Shown one piece after another: positions 28,853 through 38,177 of a DNA stretch of 64,000 bases. The notes beneath the pieces are model-generated. The model was not told the DNA's origin. It saw nothing but the letters and a program-made list of their open reading frames with translations, and did no database searches. Position 1 is the first letter of the stretch, and each line of letters starts with the position of its first letter. A program made the position numbers and the translations under genes. The stretch is from Paraglaciecola psychrophila 170 (lineage in GTDB: Bacteria > Pseudomonadota > Gammaproteobacteria > Enterobacterales > Alteromonadaceae), in NCBI RefSeq assembly GCF_000347635.1, contig NC_020514.1, positions 1,798,001 to 1,862,000 on the forward strand. Direction: 5' to 3'.

Positions 28853-30014
28853 TCCATTTCCCTCGGGAAAATAAAGCGCGCAAGAATGCAAATTTTGGCA
28901 TAGCCCATATAACACACATGAAATCAATAATAGTCGCTTGTTCTGTCATAAAACGCGCAAAACGTGCTGGTTTAACTTTTTTAAACATCTGCACAAAAAT
29001 AGTCACACCGATGCCCATGTCATTTCTTAAAACAGTTAACATCAGTCTATCCATCTTTCGGTAAACGCTGCTGATGGGTGTGAATAATGATAGTGGAGTT
29101 GATGCAGATAATGACTGTCTAGATTTTAACTCAGAAGCACACTGCTTAGCCCACCTTTGGCATGCTAGAAAACTGTATCCAGTCGAGGCTCTCATTGCGC
29201 CACCCGCTATCCCAGCATAGATAATATGTCGGTTTTTGTTATTGGTATTTTCATTAACATTATACATGGGCAACATTGCGCACTCCTTTCGCTCAACCTT
29301 ATATTTCTGTGAGCCTACTATTTCCTGCATTCTAGTTTTAAGGCGTGCCTGCAAAACTGAGCGCTCTAAGGCAATCGGACTGAAACAGGTAAACTCAACT
29401 AAGGCGTGATTGGCACTGAAAGGCAAAATATATATAAATTCTATTCCCAGTTCTGAGCTTGCCAATTGTTGCATTAGTTTGACAGAAGAAGGATTAAACA
29501 CCTCACCTTCGGTAACAATCTCTTCACCGTAAAAGCACTGAAGGAGTCCATTATGATCTGTTTTTAATGGTGGAGGGCGTGTATCAATAACCCATCGAGC
29601 TGTTAAATGGCTGCGCTGAGTTGTCACCAATGCATGGTCATTAACTGAATCCACAGACATAACGTCACTATCAAATTCAATATCAAAGTGGGTTTTTATT
29701 TGGATCCGCTCAAGTGCTAATTTCATCAGCGATTCAGACCTAATGGAGCAGTATCGATGATACGTATGGGACATAGAAAAACTACTGTCGTCTGTTGAAA
29801 TAGCCCATGTTTGCCACTCGCGTGTAATGATTTCTTTGAGGTAATCTGGAACTGAATTGTTATTCCAAAAGCTCCAAATTCGGTCGTTCTGAGGGCCAGA
29901 ACTACGTTCAATAATTTTGACTGATTGAGTATATTTTGTCTCATCGAGGGCTAAAAGTAGAGACAGACCAGCAGCTCCGGCTCCAATGATGATTAAATCA
30001 TAGTCATAGGACAT
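28836..30014 (-). CDS. crtY: Lycopene beta-cyclase CrtY
   Basis: A 392-residue FAD/NAD(P)-dependent cyclase that closes both ends of lycopene to give beta-carotene. Dinucleotide-binding IIIGAGAAGLSLLLAL is at the N terminus. The cyclase signatures DTRPP and FYGEEIVTEGEVF follow, and a GIAGGAMRASTGYSF motif lies toward the C terminus. It sits 8 bp after crtB and overlaps blh by 17 bp, so it is tightly co-translated within the operon. Confidence 0.93.
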   Translation of the reverse strand: MSYDYDLIIIGAGAAGLSLLLALDETKYTQSVKIIERSSGPQNDRIWSFWNNNSVPDYLKEIITREWQTWAISTDDSSFSMSHTYHRYCSIRSESLMKLALERIQIKTHFDIEFDSDVMSVDSVNDHALVTTQRSHLTARWVIDTRPPPLKTDHNGLLQCFYGEEIVTEGEVFNPSSVKLMQQLASSELGIEFIYILPFSANHALVEFTCFSPIALERSVLQARLKTRMQEIVGSQKYKVERKECAMLPMYNVNENTNNKNRHIIYAGIAGGAMRASTGYSFLACQRWAKQCASELKSRQSLSASTPLSLFTPISSVYRKMDRLMLTVLRNDMGIGVTIFVQMFKKVKPARFARFMTEQATIIDFMCVIWAMPKFAFLRALFSRGKWSGRVE

Positions 30015-30022
30015 TGCGCTGG

Positions 30023-30919
30023 TTACTTGTTCAAAATGTCATAATGCAGATGACTATGCAATTCGTTTTGATGAGCAGTTTCATTGCGTGCAATAGCGGC
30101 TGTACTTAAATGCCAAAGTGCTTGGCATGCTAAGAATATTTTTTTTGGTTTTGATACAACCACTCTACCGTGCCAGTAATCGCAATCATTTTTCAATAAT
30201 TTTCTACCAATATCCCGATAGACATAGGCGGCCACAGCAATTGCTCGCCTGTTGCGGGGAGGCAGATAGTAGAGTCCCGCCAGTCCGCTTTGATAATATT
30301 CTTCAGCCAGCTTCAATAAAACCTTTATAGCATCTTGTATCTGTTCTCTGTGTTCAGTACTTGCCAACGCAATTTGTGATGTTGATAGAGTGTTGACCCA
30401 TTCACCAGGCAGATATCGACGTCCCATTTGAGCATCTTCTAGTACGTCTCTAGCAATATTAGTGAGTTGCATACCGATCCCTAAATCAACAGCAAAGGCA
30501 TATCCTACTTTTTTGGCGCCCAATATTGGGGCCATCATCAAACCAACTACACCTGCCACTCGATAAGCATATTGAATTAATGTTTCCAGAGAAGGTAAAG
30601 CAACAAGATTGAGATCCTGGCTGACACCATCAATCAGCGTGATGCCATGTTTTCTTTCAATCTGGTGCTCTTCACATAACCTAAGGAAGTCATTCACCAC
30701 AGGATGTTCAGTCGTGTTCTGTGTTATCGACTCCTTCAGTTCATTAAGCTTTACCTTGGCCATTTCAGGGTCTGGACTTTCATCAGCTATATCGTCGACT
30801 ATTCGACAAAATCGATACAAACGCGCTGCTGCAAGACCGGTTTCTGAGCCTAAAAACAGGCGTGCAAAGTTGAATGTCTTGCCATGCTTTTTTAATAGCT
30901 CTGTTGGGTCATCATTCAT
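30023..30919 (-). CDS. crtB: Phytoene synthase CrtB
   Basis: A 298-residue trans-isoprenyl diphosphate synthase-fold enzyme that condenses two GGPP into 15-cis-phytoene. Both aspartate-rich motifs are visible: RIVDDIADE near residues 42-50 and NIARDVLEDAQMGRRYLP near 155-172. The length and motif spacing match bacterial CrtB. It is separated from crtI by 3 bp. No clear ribosome site precedes the ATG, suggesting coupling to crtI translation. Confidence 0.95.
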   Translation of the reverse strand: MNDDPTELLKKHGKTFNFARLFLGSETGLAAARLYRFCRIVDDIADESPDPEMAKVKLNELKESITQNTTEHPVVNDFLRLCEEHQIERKHGITLIDGVSQDLNLVALPSLETLIQYAYRVAGVVGLMMAPILGAKKVGYAFAVDLGIGMQLTNIARDVLEDAQMGRRYLPGEWVNTLSTSQIALASTEHREQIQDAIKVLLKLAEEYYQSGLAGLYYLPPRNRRAIAVAAYVYRDIGRKLLKNDCDYWHGRVVVSKPKKIFLACQALWHLSTAAIARNETAHQNELHSHLHYDILNK

Positions 30920-30922
30920 TGT

Positions 30923-32395
30923 TTAGGTTTGAACTTTATCAATAAGTCGATCTATTACTTTTGCTGAAGATAATACGCCTGGTAAGCCTGCTCCTGGATG
31001 TGTTCCAGCACCGCACAGATATAAATTTTCAGGGCCTTCGGCTTTATTATGAAATCGAAACCAAGCTGACTGCTGGAAGGTTGGAGCAATCGAAAATCCG
31101 CTTCCCTCAACACTGCAGTAGTCTTGCTCGAAGTCTTTTGGTGTTTTAGCAAAACGGTGAACTATATGTGACGAAAGTTCAGGCATGATGGTTTGTTCCA
31201 ATGCTTTGATAATCTTGTCTCCATAGTCTTTTTCTTGTTTAGGCCAGTCTATTTCTGACAAGTTATTAGGAACGGGTGCCAGTACGTAGAAGGAGTCACA
31301 TCCTTTGGGTGCCATGTTGGGGTCGGTGGCTGTAGGTCGATGTAGATACAAAGAAAAATCATCGGCCAATACTTTTTTATCAAAAATATCGCTTAAAAGA
31401 GCTTTGTAGCGTTTTCCTAACCAAATGGTGTGATGCACTATGTCTGGGTATTGTTTTGAAGTGCCAAAATATAAAACAAAAAGCCCCATCGATAATTTGG
31501 CATGTTTGGTTTTAATTTTTGCACTAAGAGTTTGATTATGGCTTGGTACAAGATGTCGATACAGATACTTGGGATCTATGTTTGATACTAATTTGTCGCA
31601 TGAAAAAGAGTGTGTGTCGGTGTGTACCTCAGTAATACGGTTATTGTCGATACTTAATTTATTTACTGTGGTGTTGAGTTTTATTTCAATACCTTGTTCT
31701 TTCATTAGTTTGGCTAAGCCATCAACTAAGGCACCTGTGCCTCCCATTGCAAAGTGAACTCCCCACTTTCGCTCTAAATAGTGAATAAGACTATAAATGC
31801 TGGTTGTTGCAAATGGATTACCACCTACTAACAAGGGCTGAATTGAAAAAGCTTGACGCAATTTATCACTTTTTAAGTGTGCGCAAACCATTTGCCAAAC
31901 AGTGCGATAGCATTTGAGTCGGATGAGTGCCGGCACTTGGGCAATCATAGTAGAAAATTTATGAAAAGGCTTATCCGATAACTGAGTAAATCCAACATCA
32001 AATATAGCTTCGGATTGTGCTAACAACGAACGATATCCGGCTTGATCTTCAGGCTCAATTTCAGCTATACGAGCTAGAGTCTCTTCTATTGTGCCACCGT
32101 AGTCGAAATGACTACCGTCGGGATAAACAAAACGGTACCAAGGCTCCACGGGCACGAGTTGTATATAATCCTTCATCTGTTTATTAAACAATGAAAATAG
32201 CTCTTCAAATAAAAATGGCGCAGTGACTACCGTTGGCCCCGCATCAAAAATAAATCCTTTTATATTAAATTGTTGAGCCCGTCCTCCGAGCTTTTCACGT
32301 TGATCAATAATCACAACCTCATAACCTTTAGCTCTTAAGCGAAGTGCAGAGGCTATTCCACCGAATCCAGCTCCGATAACAACGGCTTTATTCAT
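30923..32395 (-). CDS. crtI: Phytoene desaturase CrtI
   Basis: A 490-residue bacterial-type phytoene desaturase that converts phytoene to all-trans lycopene in four dehydrogenations. The FAD-binding motif VVIGAGFGGIASALRLRAKG opens the protein, followed by EKLGGRAQQF, and the C-terminal YLCGAGTHPGAGLPGVL is the family's flavin-binding signature. It overlaps the end of crtE by 8 bp. The protein should attach to the cytoplasmic face of the inner membrane. Confidence 0.96.
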   Translation of the reverse strand: MNKAVVIGAGFGGIASALRLRAKGYEVVIIDQREKLGGRAQQFNIKGFIFDAGPTVVTAPFLFEELFSLFNKQMKDYIQLVPVEPWYRFVYPDGSHFDYGGTIEETLARIAEIEPEDQAGYRSLLAQSEAIFDVGFTQLSDKPFHKFSTMIAQVPALIRLKCYRTVWQMVCAHLKSDKLRQAFSIQPLLVGGNPFATTSIYSLIHYLERKWGVHFAMGGTGALVDGLAKLMKEQGIEIKLNTTVNKLSIDNNRITEVHTDTHSFSCDKLVSNIDPKYLYRHLVPSHNQTLSAKIKTKHAKLSMGLFVLYFGTSKQYPDIVHHTIWLGKRYKALLSDIFDKKVLADDFSLYLHRPTATDPNMAPKGCDSFYVLAPVPNNLSEIDWPKQEKDYGDKIIKALEQTIMPELSSHIVHRFAKTPKDFEQDYCSVEGSGFSIAPTFQQSAWFRFHNKAEGPENLYLCGAGTHPGAGLPGVLSSAKVIDRLIDKVQT

Positions 32396-33245
32396 TTAAG
32401 TCTACCTTGGCTTTTGCTAATAGGTTGTGAGTAGCGGTAATAACTGATGCTGCGCAGTTAGAGGGGAGTGCGTTAAGTTCTCTTTGACAACGGTTCAATA
32501 AATAATGAACACGATTGCGAGCAATAGTTATGGATTCTACTAAAGAATACCGGGATACCAGTAGATTCACTATATTAAGCTGCTCTCTTTGTAGGTCTTG
32601 TTGCCAATCATCTAGGTCATCAAGTATCTGATAGGCGATTGAGAACTTGTTAAGTGCCTCATTAACTGTTTTGATATGGTCATCGTAGCCAGCAGCGATG
32701 AGTGGCAAAGTTAATGTCAGCTGGATTAACGGACCTGACTTCATTGCGGCTATGTCTTCGTACTCGTGCTCAGTTATTGTTGTCTGAGTATCAAGGTCTC
32801 TGGACTGTCCTCTAACTGTTAGCGAAACAGCCTCTTGAATCTGAATCAATAGGGAAGGTAATGAACTATAAGATTCTACATTAGCTAACGAACCAAAAGC
32901 CGCGGAAATCATCAGATCACCTGCACAAACTGCGTGAGACTTGCCGAATTTTTTCCATACAGATTGACGTCCTCTACGAGTGATATCAGCATCTTGCAGG
33001 TCGTCATGAACGAGTGAGGCATTGTGAAGTAACTCAATGGCACAGGCCAAAGCAACGATCGTTTTTTCAGGTAGCTGAAGTGCTAATCCTGCTTCAATAC
33101 ACAATTTTGCGCGGGTTCTACCTCCACCACTTGCCAAATGAAAACATGAAGGTTCATTGCCTTTTAATCGAAAAAGCATGTCTTCTTCACACTGCTTCAA
33201 TAAGAATAAAGATTGGCATTGCATATTTACTTCGGTTTGAATCAT
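32388..33245 (-). CDS. crtE: Geranylgeranyl diphosphate synthase CrtE
   Basis: A polyprenyl synthase, 285 residues from the ATG at 33245, that extends DMAPP/FPP to GGPP. The first aspartate-rich motif is HDDLQDADITRRG and the second is YQILDDLDDWQQD. The open frame reaches 33311, but those 22 extra residues lie in the gap after proteorhodopsin and are not family-like. It starts 92 bp after the opsin stop and overlaps crtI by 8 bp. The gap contains only a weak AT-rich dyad that might lower read-through from the opsin into the pathway genes. Confidence 0.93.
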   Translation of the reverse strand: MIQTEVNMQCQSLFLLKQCEEDMLFRLKGNEPSCFHLASGGGRTRAKLCIEAGLALQLPEKTIVALACAIELLHNASLVHDDLQDADITRRGRQSVWKKFGKSHAVCAGDLMISAAFGSLANVESYSSLPSLLIQIQEAVSLTVRGQSRDLDTQTTITEHEYEDIAAMKSGPLIQLTLTLPLIAAGYDDHIKTVNEALNKFSIAYQILDDLDDWQQDLQREQLNIVNLLVSRYSLVESITIARNRVHYLLNRCQRELNALPSNCAASVITATHNLLAKAKVDLNE

Positions 33246-33337
33246 AAATATTACTCGTGAGTGTAATTGAGTTTGCAACCTCTTAACGAAATTGCAAACC
33301 CACAAGTACAATAATTATTATACGTAATTATTCGAGT

Positions 33338-34171
33338 TTATTTTTCTGTTAACGCTTGGCTTTCGCTAGTTGCAGCGTACCAAATCAACAAACCAAAGGC
33401 GATTTTGTTAACTAAATCGGCTAAGTTGTACACTATGTTTAATACTTCTTGATTTGCAGCGCCGTCAGTACTTCCAGTCATATAACCGAAGACATAGCCA
33501 ATTGGATAAATTGCCCAACCTACAGTTACAATCCAACGCATCGCTTTATAAGCAAACTTCACAGCATCGCTTGCAGTTGCTTCAGCTGCTTTACCGGCTT
33601 CTCCAAGAAAGATTTCGTAGAGTATGTAAAACCAACCCAACATACCAATCACGAATCCTACTGTAATATTTAAATACCCTGATTCAGCCATGTAGCCAGG
33701 TATCAACATTACCAGTGTACCTATCAATAGACGCCAGAAGATCCCTGAAGATGCTACACCTATAGCACGCAAAATGAGGTAGAACTCGATCATTAGCAAC
33801 GGTACTGTTAGTAGCCAGTCTATATATCTATATACTGTTGGTGTTGATTGCGTAGCAACCCACACATCACGCATATAAAAGTAATGAACCGCAGCAATAA
33901 AGGTTACTAGTGCCGAGACAACTAGTGATGTCTTCCATTTTGCCGTTACACTTTGTGTTTCCCAAAGGAAAAAGACTGTAGACGCCATAAGCGCCATAGA
34001 TATTAACCAGAATGAGATACCGACAAAATCGTCGGATTTAAGATTAGCTGCAGCATGTGCAAAGGTAGGTAGCAAAAACAAGAACAATAAAGTTAGAACT
34101 GTTTTCACTTTAAAACTGGCAAGACTTAACGAAAAGCCTTTCCCTTTATTAAAGATGTTATTAATCATCAT
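33338..34171 (-). CDS. Proteorhodopsin, green-absorbing type
   Basis: Light-driven proton pump of seven helices, 277 residues including a signal peptide of about 40 (ending FAHAAA). In the third-helix motif RYIDWLLTVPLLMIEF, Asp118 is the proton acceptor (D97 in the standard numbering), Glu129 the cytoplasmic donor (E108), and Leu126 the spectral-tuning residue (L105), which predicts green absorption. His96 (H75) pairs with the acceptor, and Lys256 in the last helix (DLVNKIAFG) holds retinal. The DTE set marks it as a proton pump, not a Na+ or Cl- pump. It leads an operon with crtE-I-B-Y and blh that makes its chromophore. Confidence 0.97.
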   Translation of the reverse strand: MMINNIFNKGKGFSLSLASFKVKTVLTLLFLFLLPTFAHAAANLKSDDFVGISFWLISMALMASTVFFLWETQSVTAKWKTSLVVSALVTFIAAVHYFYMRDVWVATQSTPTVYRYIDWLLTVPLLMIEFYLILRAIGVASSGIFWRLLIGTLVMLIPGYMAESGYLNITVGFVIGMLGWFYILYEIFLGEAGKAAEATASDAVKFAYKAMRWIVTVGWAIYPIGYVFGYMTGSTDGAANQEVLNIVYNLADLVNKIAFGLLIWYAATSESQALTEK

Positions 34172-34637
34172 GTGATTTCTCTATTTTGTGAATTTAAAAT
34201 GATGTTTTCTACTTGAAATAATTATCAGTAGCCCTAAGTCTACGCACGAAATTAATAGAGGGTTCACTTTTACTTACAATTATTTTACATAATTTGATAT
34301 TTGAATTTTTGAGTAATAACAACGTTTTGCGCGCTGATATATATATTATAACTTAAAATGCTTGGGCTCAGCCTTGATTTTTCAGATCTAATCAAAGGGA
34401 TGAGGTTAATCGTTTAATATTTTTGGTGACATTTATAATTGATTTTATAACGGTAAAATTTATTTTTCGACACTGGGGTAAATATTTATCAAAAATACAG
34501 GGCAGACATAAGCAATGCGAAGAATAATATATATATTAATCAATAAACTTTTACTGCAATTAATTTACCCGATTTGCAAAACTAAATTTACAGATAATTT
34601 TATTATACAGAGATATAAAAACTCAATACTTAAAAAA
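34172..34637. other. AT-rich proteorhodopsin upstream region
   Basis: This 466-bp AT-rich stretch lies before the opsin gene and presumably holds its promoter. I could not fix a convincing -35/-10 pair, several TATA-like tracts being equally good. A 57-codon plus-strand frame from about 34515 is AT-rich, overlaps the small gene at 34638 and does not look like protein. Confidence 0.5.
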
Positions 34638-34814
34638 CTATCCTTTTTTATCGTTGAACCGAATATAAGCTACGACAATCAACAGTAACAATCCAACCGG
34701 CACCAAGGCACCCAGAGGGGAGTCAGATAAGGCTAATTTGCCTGCAATGTATACAATAACTGCAATAGTTGCGAACAACCCTACTAAAGCAAATGTTTTT
34801 ATAGATTTATTCAT
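34638..34814 (-). CDS. Small two-helix membrane protein, 58 residues
   Basis: An ATG at 34812-34814 begins a 58-codon frame (MNKSIKTFALVGLFA... ending FNDKKG) preceded by AGGGAT about ten bases upstream. Two hydrophobic segments (about 7-24 and 33-51) are separated by a short polar loop, with Lys at both ends, so both termini are expected in the cytoplasm. The codon pattern is orderly and the frame is clean. I do not recognise the family. It is on the same strand as, and 466 bp upstream of, proteorhodopsin. Confidence 0.65.
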   Translation of the reverse strand: MNKSIKTFALVGLFATIAVIVYIAGKLALSDSPLGALVPVGLLLLIVVAYIRFNDKKG

Positions 34815-35121
34815 AAATTATATCCCTAAACTATTTTTTGAATGTCACACACATACGCTGAACAACACATTATGGCTCATTACTATTTACAATAAGATGA
34901 GTTTACTTATAGCCAACAACTTGTTAGAAAGTTTCAAAGCAAACCTTGATACATAAATGTATTAATTGTATTCACAGCGTCATTCTTTTTAAAGGTTGTT
35001 GAAGTGTTTATTGTCTCTTTAATCGGAGACAATAGGCTGTTAATACATTATCAATAGATGACATAAATTCGTCCAAAATATTTTGCTGTAATCACGGCTT
35101 GAATTAATCTGGATGTCACTG
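34815..35121. other. Intergenic region, no feature seen
   Basis: About 307 bp lie between the small membrane protein start and the end of the esterase-like gene. The sequence is AT-rich, with a short direct GTCTCTTTAATCGGAGAC dyad near 35010-35030 that could form a hairpin. No coding frame is convincing. Confidence 0.4.
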
Positions 35122-36060
35122 TCATTCTGATTTACTTAAAACGCAATGTTTTGGATAAATCGATTTCGGCAATATTAAGGGCGCAGCCTTCACCTTTTTT
35201 TCGCTCACTAGCTGCTCAAATGCAGCTTGTTGCAGCATGTTGACTTCATGGCGTGACATGCCAAGCTCGAAACCAGAGCACTCATTTGCACCCAACGAAC
35301 GTGGATCTAGTCCTGTCAAATTACCAAATACCACCAAAGCCTGAAGATAGTAACCATAGTCGCTGGCATGGTAATAATCCCAAGACCATAAACTAACTTT
35401 TCCAAATTCGATACCGTCGTACGGATTAGTATCGGCAATGCCTAATGCCATTGCGCGAGACCATGCCTCACCCACACCATTCACGGCTTTAACAGAGGGA
35501 GCTGCTGCTGCGGCTTTGTCGTATCCTGAACGAATGTCTAACGCCATTTTTTCTATGGGTGTGCCTGACCAATGACGGTCTGCCTGATAAACCAAATCTG
35601 CACGGGACCAGGTTGCGGTAAGGAATACTTCTACGTTTGGATTCAGCTTCTGCAAGAATGTTGACATTTTTACTGTGGTCTCAACAAGCAATGCTGGATC
35701 ACCATGCTTGTTGCTGTCCAAGGTACTAAAGCCATGCATCACGACCTGGTCCCAAGGTTTTGTACCAATGACGGCTAACTTATTTTTTAGATGAAAGTCG
35801 AGTGCACTGCCGCTCCTAGTTTCTAGGGAAACATCATAATCAAGACCCGCTTGTTCAGTGAAAGACTTAAAAAGAGCAGGTACCCCACCGATACCTTCAT
35901 TGTTTAGATCGGTTACCGAGTCTGCTTCATAGAACTTGGCGGCAGAGCCGTAGCCATATGTAAAACTATTTCCAATAAATAACACACTCTTTTCGGCGCT
36001 AACAAAAGCGCTATTAAGCGTAAGGATAAGTGTGGCAATCGACGTAATTAATGGTTTCAT
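35122..36060 (-). CDS. Exported SGNH/GDSL-type hydrolase (DUF4886-like)
   Basis: A 312-residue protein from the ATG at 36060 with a signal peptide (about 1-22, ending SAFVSA). The SGNH fold is suggested by an N-terminal FIGNSFT block with the putative nucleophile Ser and a C-terminal DYYHASDYGYYL block supplying the Asp-x-x-His pair. Its role is probably an ester or acetyl hydrolase acting in the periplasm, for example on carbohydrate acetyl groups; the substrate is unknown. The open frame continues 19 codons upstream, but only the later ATG gives a proper signal peptide. Confidence 0.75.
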   Translation of the reverse strand: MKPLITSIATLILTLNSAFVSAEKSVLFIGNSFTYGYGSAAKFYEADSVTDLNNEGIGGVPALFKSFTEQAGLDYDVSLETRSGSALDFHLKNKLAVIGTKPWDQVVMHGFSTLDSNKHGDPALLVETTVKMSTFLQKLNPNVEVFLTATWSRADLVYQADRHWSGTPIEKMALDIRSGYDKAAAAAPSVKAVNGVGEAWSRAMALGIADTNPYDGIEFGKVSLWSWDYYHASDYGYYLQALVVFGNLTGLDPRSLGANECSGFELGMSRHEVNMLQQAAFEQLVSEKKVKAAPLILPKSIYPKHCVLSKSE

Positions 36061-36117
36061 AGTGATGACTCTAAATGTCTTTATTGGACGAGAATAACGA
36101 GTAAATCTTGTTAACAC

Positions 36118-36666
36118 AACGTGAGCATTTTTATGTTTGCCTTCATAAGTAACCTAAGCTCGGAATAAGCTATACCGTCCAGTATCACTATTATCGCGCC
36201 TATATTCGTTTAGCTTGCTCACAATAGCGGGCAATTCCTCTCAAGTTCGCCTCGATAAACGCGATAATAGCAGCACTGGATGCGTTCAATGTCTTTGTAA
36301 ACCAATTGGCACCATCTAACATATTGTTTTATTGCAATTACTTCTAAGGTCTCATCACGTCCTAACCCGAGTTCAGGTTAAATATTATAAAGAGGGGGGA
36401 CAGTCACATTAAATGATTCGTTTATTTATCGGGATAATTGCATAGGGCTGTCGCCTACGTTAAAAGTATTAAAGAAATTGACTATTATAGTCTAGAGTTG
36501 TTCCTTTCAGATTGGATTGCTCATTTTAAAGTGCCAACTAAAATTTGGAAAGTTGGGCAAAAAACTACTGGCTTAGGCTGAGTTAAATCGACACGCGAGG
36601 GTTAAAAAGCCCACTATCAAAATTTGCTTTAAGCATTTCGTTAATCAGACGGATACAGGACTTTTC
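36118..36666. other. 549-bp intergenic region with an inverted-repeat pair
   Basis: There is no coding frame. It contains two 20-base inverted arms (separate entry, 36179-36279) and an AGAGGGGGGA purine run near 36392. The promoter of the MaoC-type gene at 36667 should lie at its right end. Confidence 0.45.
36179..36279. repeat. Inverted repeat, 20-bp arms, possible MITE remnant
   Basis: The arm at 36179-36198 (CCAGT....CTATTATCGCG) recurs inverted at 36260-36279, with 16 of 20 bases matching and 61 bp between. No gene or protein-coding frame lies inside. The size is like a small non-autonomous element or REP pair; I see no clear target duplication. Confidence 0.45.
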
Positions 36667-37131
36667 ATGACAATTACAATGCAAGCACAAAACTTAACGG
36701 ACTATATTGGCAAAAAAACCGGTGTGTCACGCTGGTTTACTATTACTCAAGAGCAAATCGATATATTTGCCGATGCTACCCACGATCATCAGTTTATTCA
36801 TATTGACCCCGTTAAGGCAAAGCAGACACCTTTTGGCAGCACTATCGCCCATGGATTTTTATCTCTATCATTGTTGTCTGTTGTGGCCCACGACGCTGGG
36901 GTGAATATTGAAAATACCCTGATGGGATTAAATTATGGTTTTGACAAGATTCGGTTTTTACATCCTGTAAACGTCAACTGTAAAATTCGGGGTCATATGG
37001 TATTAGCCAATGTACTTGAAAAAAGACCTGGGCAATTTTTGCTGACGTGGGATATTACTATCGAAATTGATTCGATAGACAAGCCTGCACTGACTGCAAA
37101 GTGGTTAACTATGACTATCACTAATCCATAA
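36667..37131 (+). CDS. MaoC-like (R)-specific enoyl-CoA hydratase
   Basis: A 154-residue hot-dog-fold hydratase. The hydratase-2 motif is visible as FADATHDHQFIHIDPVKA, with the catalytic Asp and His, followed by FGSTIAHGFLSLSLL. Such enzymes hydrate trans-2-enoyl-CoA to (R)-3-hydroxyacyl-CoA, feeding PHA synthesis or side routes of beta-oxidation. A good ribosome site (AGGA, seven bases before ATG) supports the start. It stands alone among non-coding and decayed sequence. Confidence 0.9.
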   Translation: MTITMQAQNLTDYIGKKTGVSRWFTITQEQIDIFADATHDHQFIHIDPVKAKQTPFGSTIAHGFLSLSLLSVVAHDAGVNIENTLMGLNYGFDKIRFLHPVNVNCKIRGHMVLANVLEKRPGQFLLTWDITIEIDSIDKPALTAKWLTMTITNP

Positions 37132-38177
37132 AGTTAGGCTGCAGGACAGGGTGATACGCCAGAGCAATCATTAAAGAAACTGACGGTACTTACTTATCAT
37201 CAATCAATAAACTCCAGAAAACTTGTTAACCAGCTGAGATGCACTTGAAGACCAAGCTAATGTAGAAGAACTAAAAGCTGGCTGGATGCAAACTAATAAA
37301 TATGTTGCTAAAGCGGCTGCCTCATTGGGTATTGATTGAAGCCCTGAGTTATAAGTCGTGATACTCAATAGTGTAAATAGATTGATCATTAACATGCTAG
37401 AGCCAAAATTTCTGGCATGTTTTACTAGAATATCGAAGAGTATTGAATTTTATAACCGTGTTTATGCAGGGCTAAGTTTTTATCTAAACATAAAGCATGT
37501 TGGATAAATAAGCCTCATCCTCATTAAATAGGCATCCTGCAGTTAACTTTTTAACAATTGCCCTAAACTCATTTTTTCCTCTAACCACAGCGTAAAATCC
37601 GTCATGCTCTTGATATGTATGGCACCGTAAACGTCTCTATTAATGATAGGGCTGCCAGTGCGAATTATATCCACGCCTTCCACGCACCGCGGCCACCACG
37701 GGTTACGTAAAAGCGACCCAGCAACTAACTACAAAGGAAACTACGGCAATATTTTTGTATTGTTTGGCACGGCTAAAATTACTCGCTAGTACTCACAGAG
37801 TTATGGCGTGGAGGGTATGCAAAGAGCAGAGTGGGCCGAACAATTATTTTGGCCCCTAGTAAAAAATAAAAAGCCGATTTTTGCTTAGAAAAATGCAAGT
37901 GTTGAGCGTTAGCACCCTAAAGTTAAGACACTATACAAAGTGTGAGTGATTGCGAGCTTGAATGAACATTTGAAACTGCATTTACAGAACATAAAGATGA
38001 GTCAAAAAGCCATGCAACCTGAGCCGTATTGGATTTCAAAAGAGGTATAAGTGACAGTGATGTGGGTGTTATCTCCAATTAACAAACGGGAAACCGATAG
38101 CGACGAGTTCCAAAATTGGCTCTCTAGTTAATGGTTAGCAACTAGGTAAAGTATGGTCTGAGCCCGACGTCAGATTA
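37132..38177. pseudogene. About 1 kb of decayed coding sequence
   Basis: Short protein-like stretches in several frames are broken by stops. One on the plus strand ends near 37340 (EDQANVEELKAGWMQTNKY...LGID, stop). A minus-strand one reads VDIIRTGSPIINRDVYGAIH...MSLGQLL (about 37680-37555). A plus-strand one ends near 37889 (MQRAEWAEQLFWPLVKNKKP), and another ends near 38050 (MSQKAMQPEPYWISKEV). I cannot assign any to a family. The pattern suggests several gene tails left after deletions. Confidence 0.45.

Noticed and set aside
28853-28927. ATG at 28927 as the blh start
   Set aside because: It would overlap crtY by 92 bp; the GTG at 28852 gives a 17-bp overlap and a normal length.
34515-34688. 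57-codon plus-strand frame in the proteorhodopsin upstream region
   Set aside because: AT-rich composition gives a Lys/Ile/Leu string, and it overlaps the better supported small gene on the other strand.
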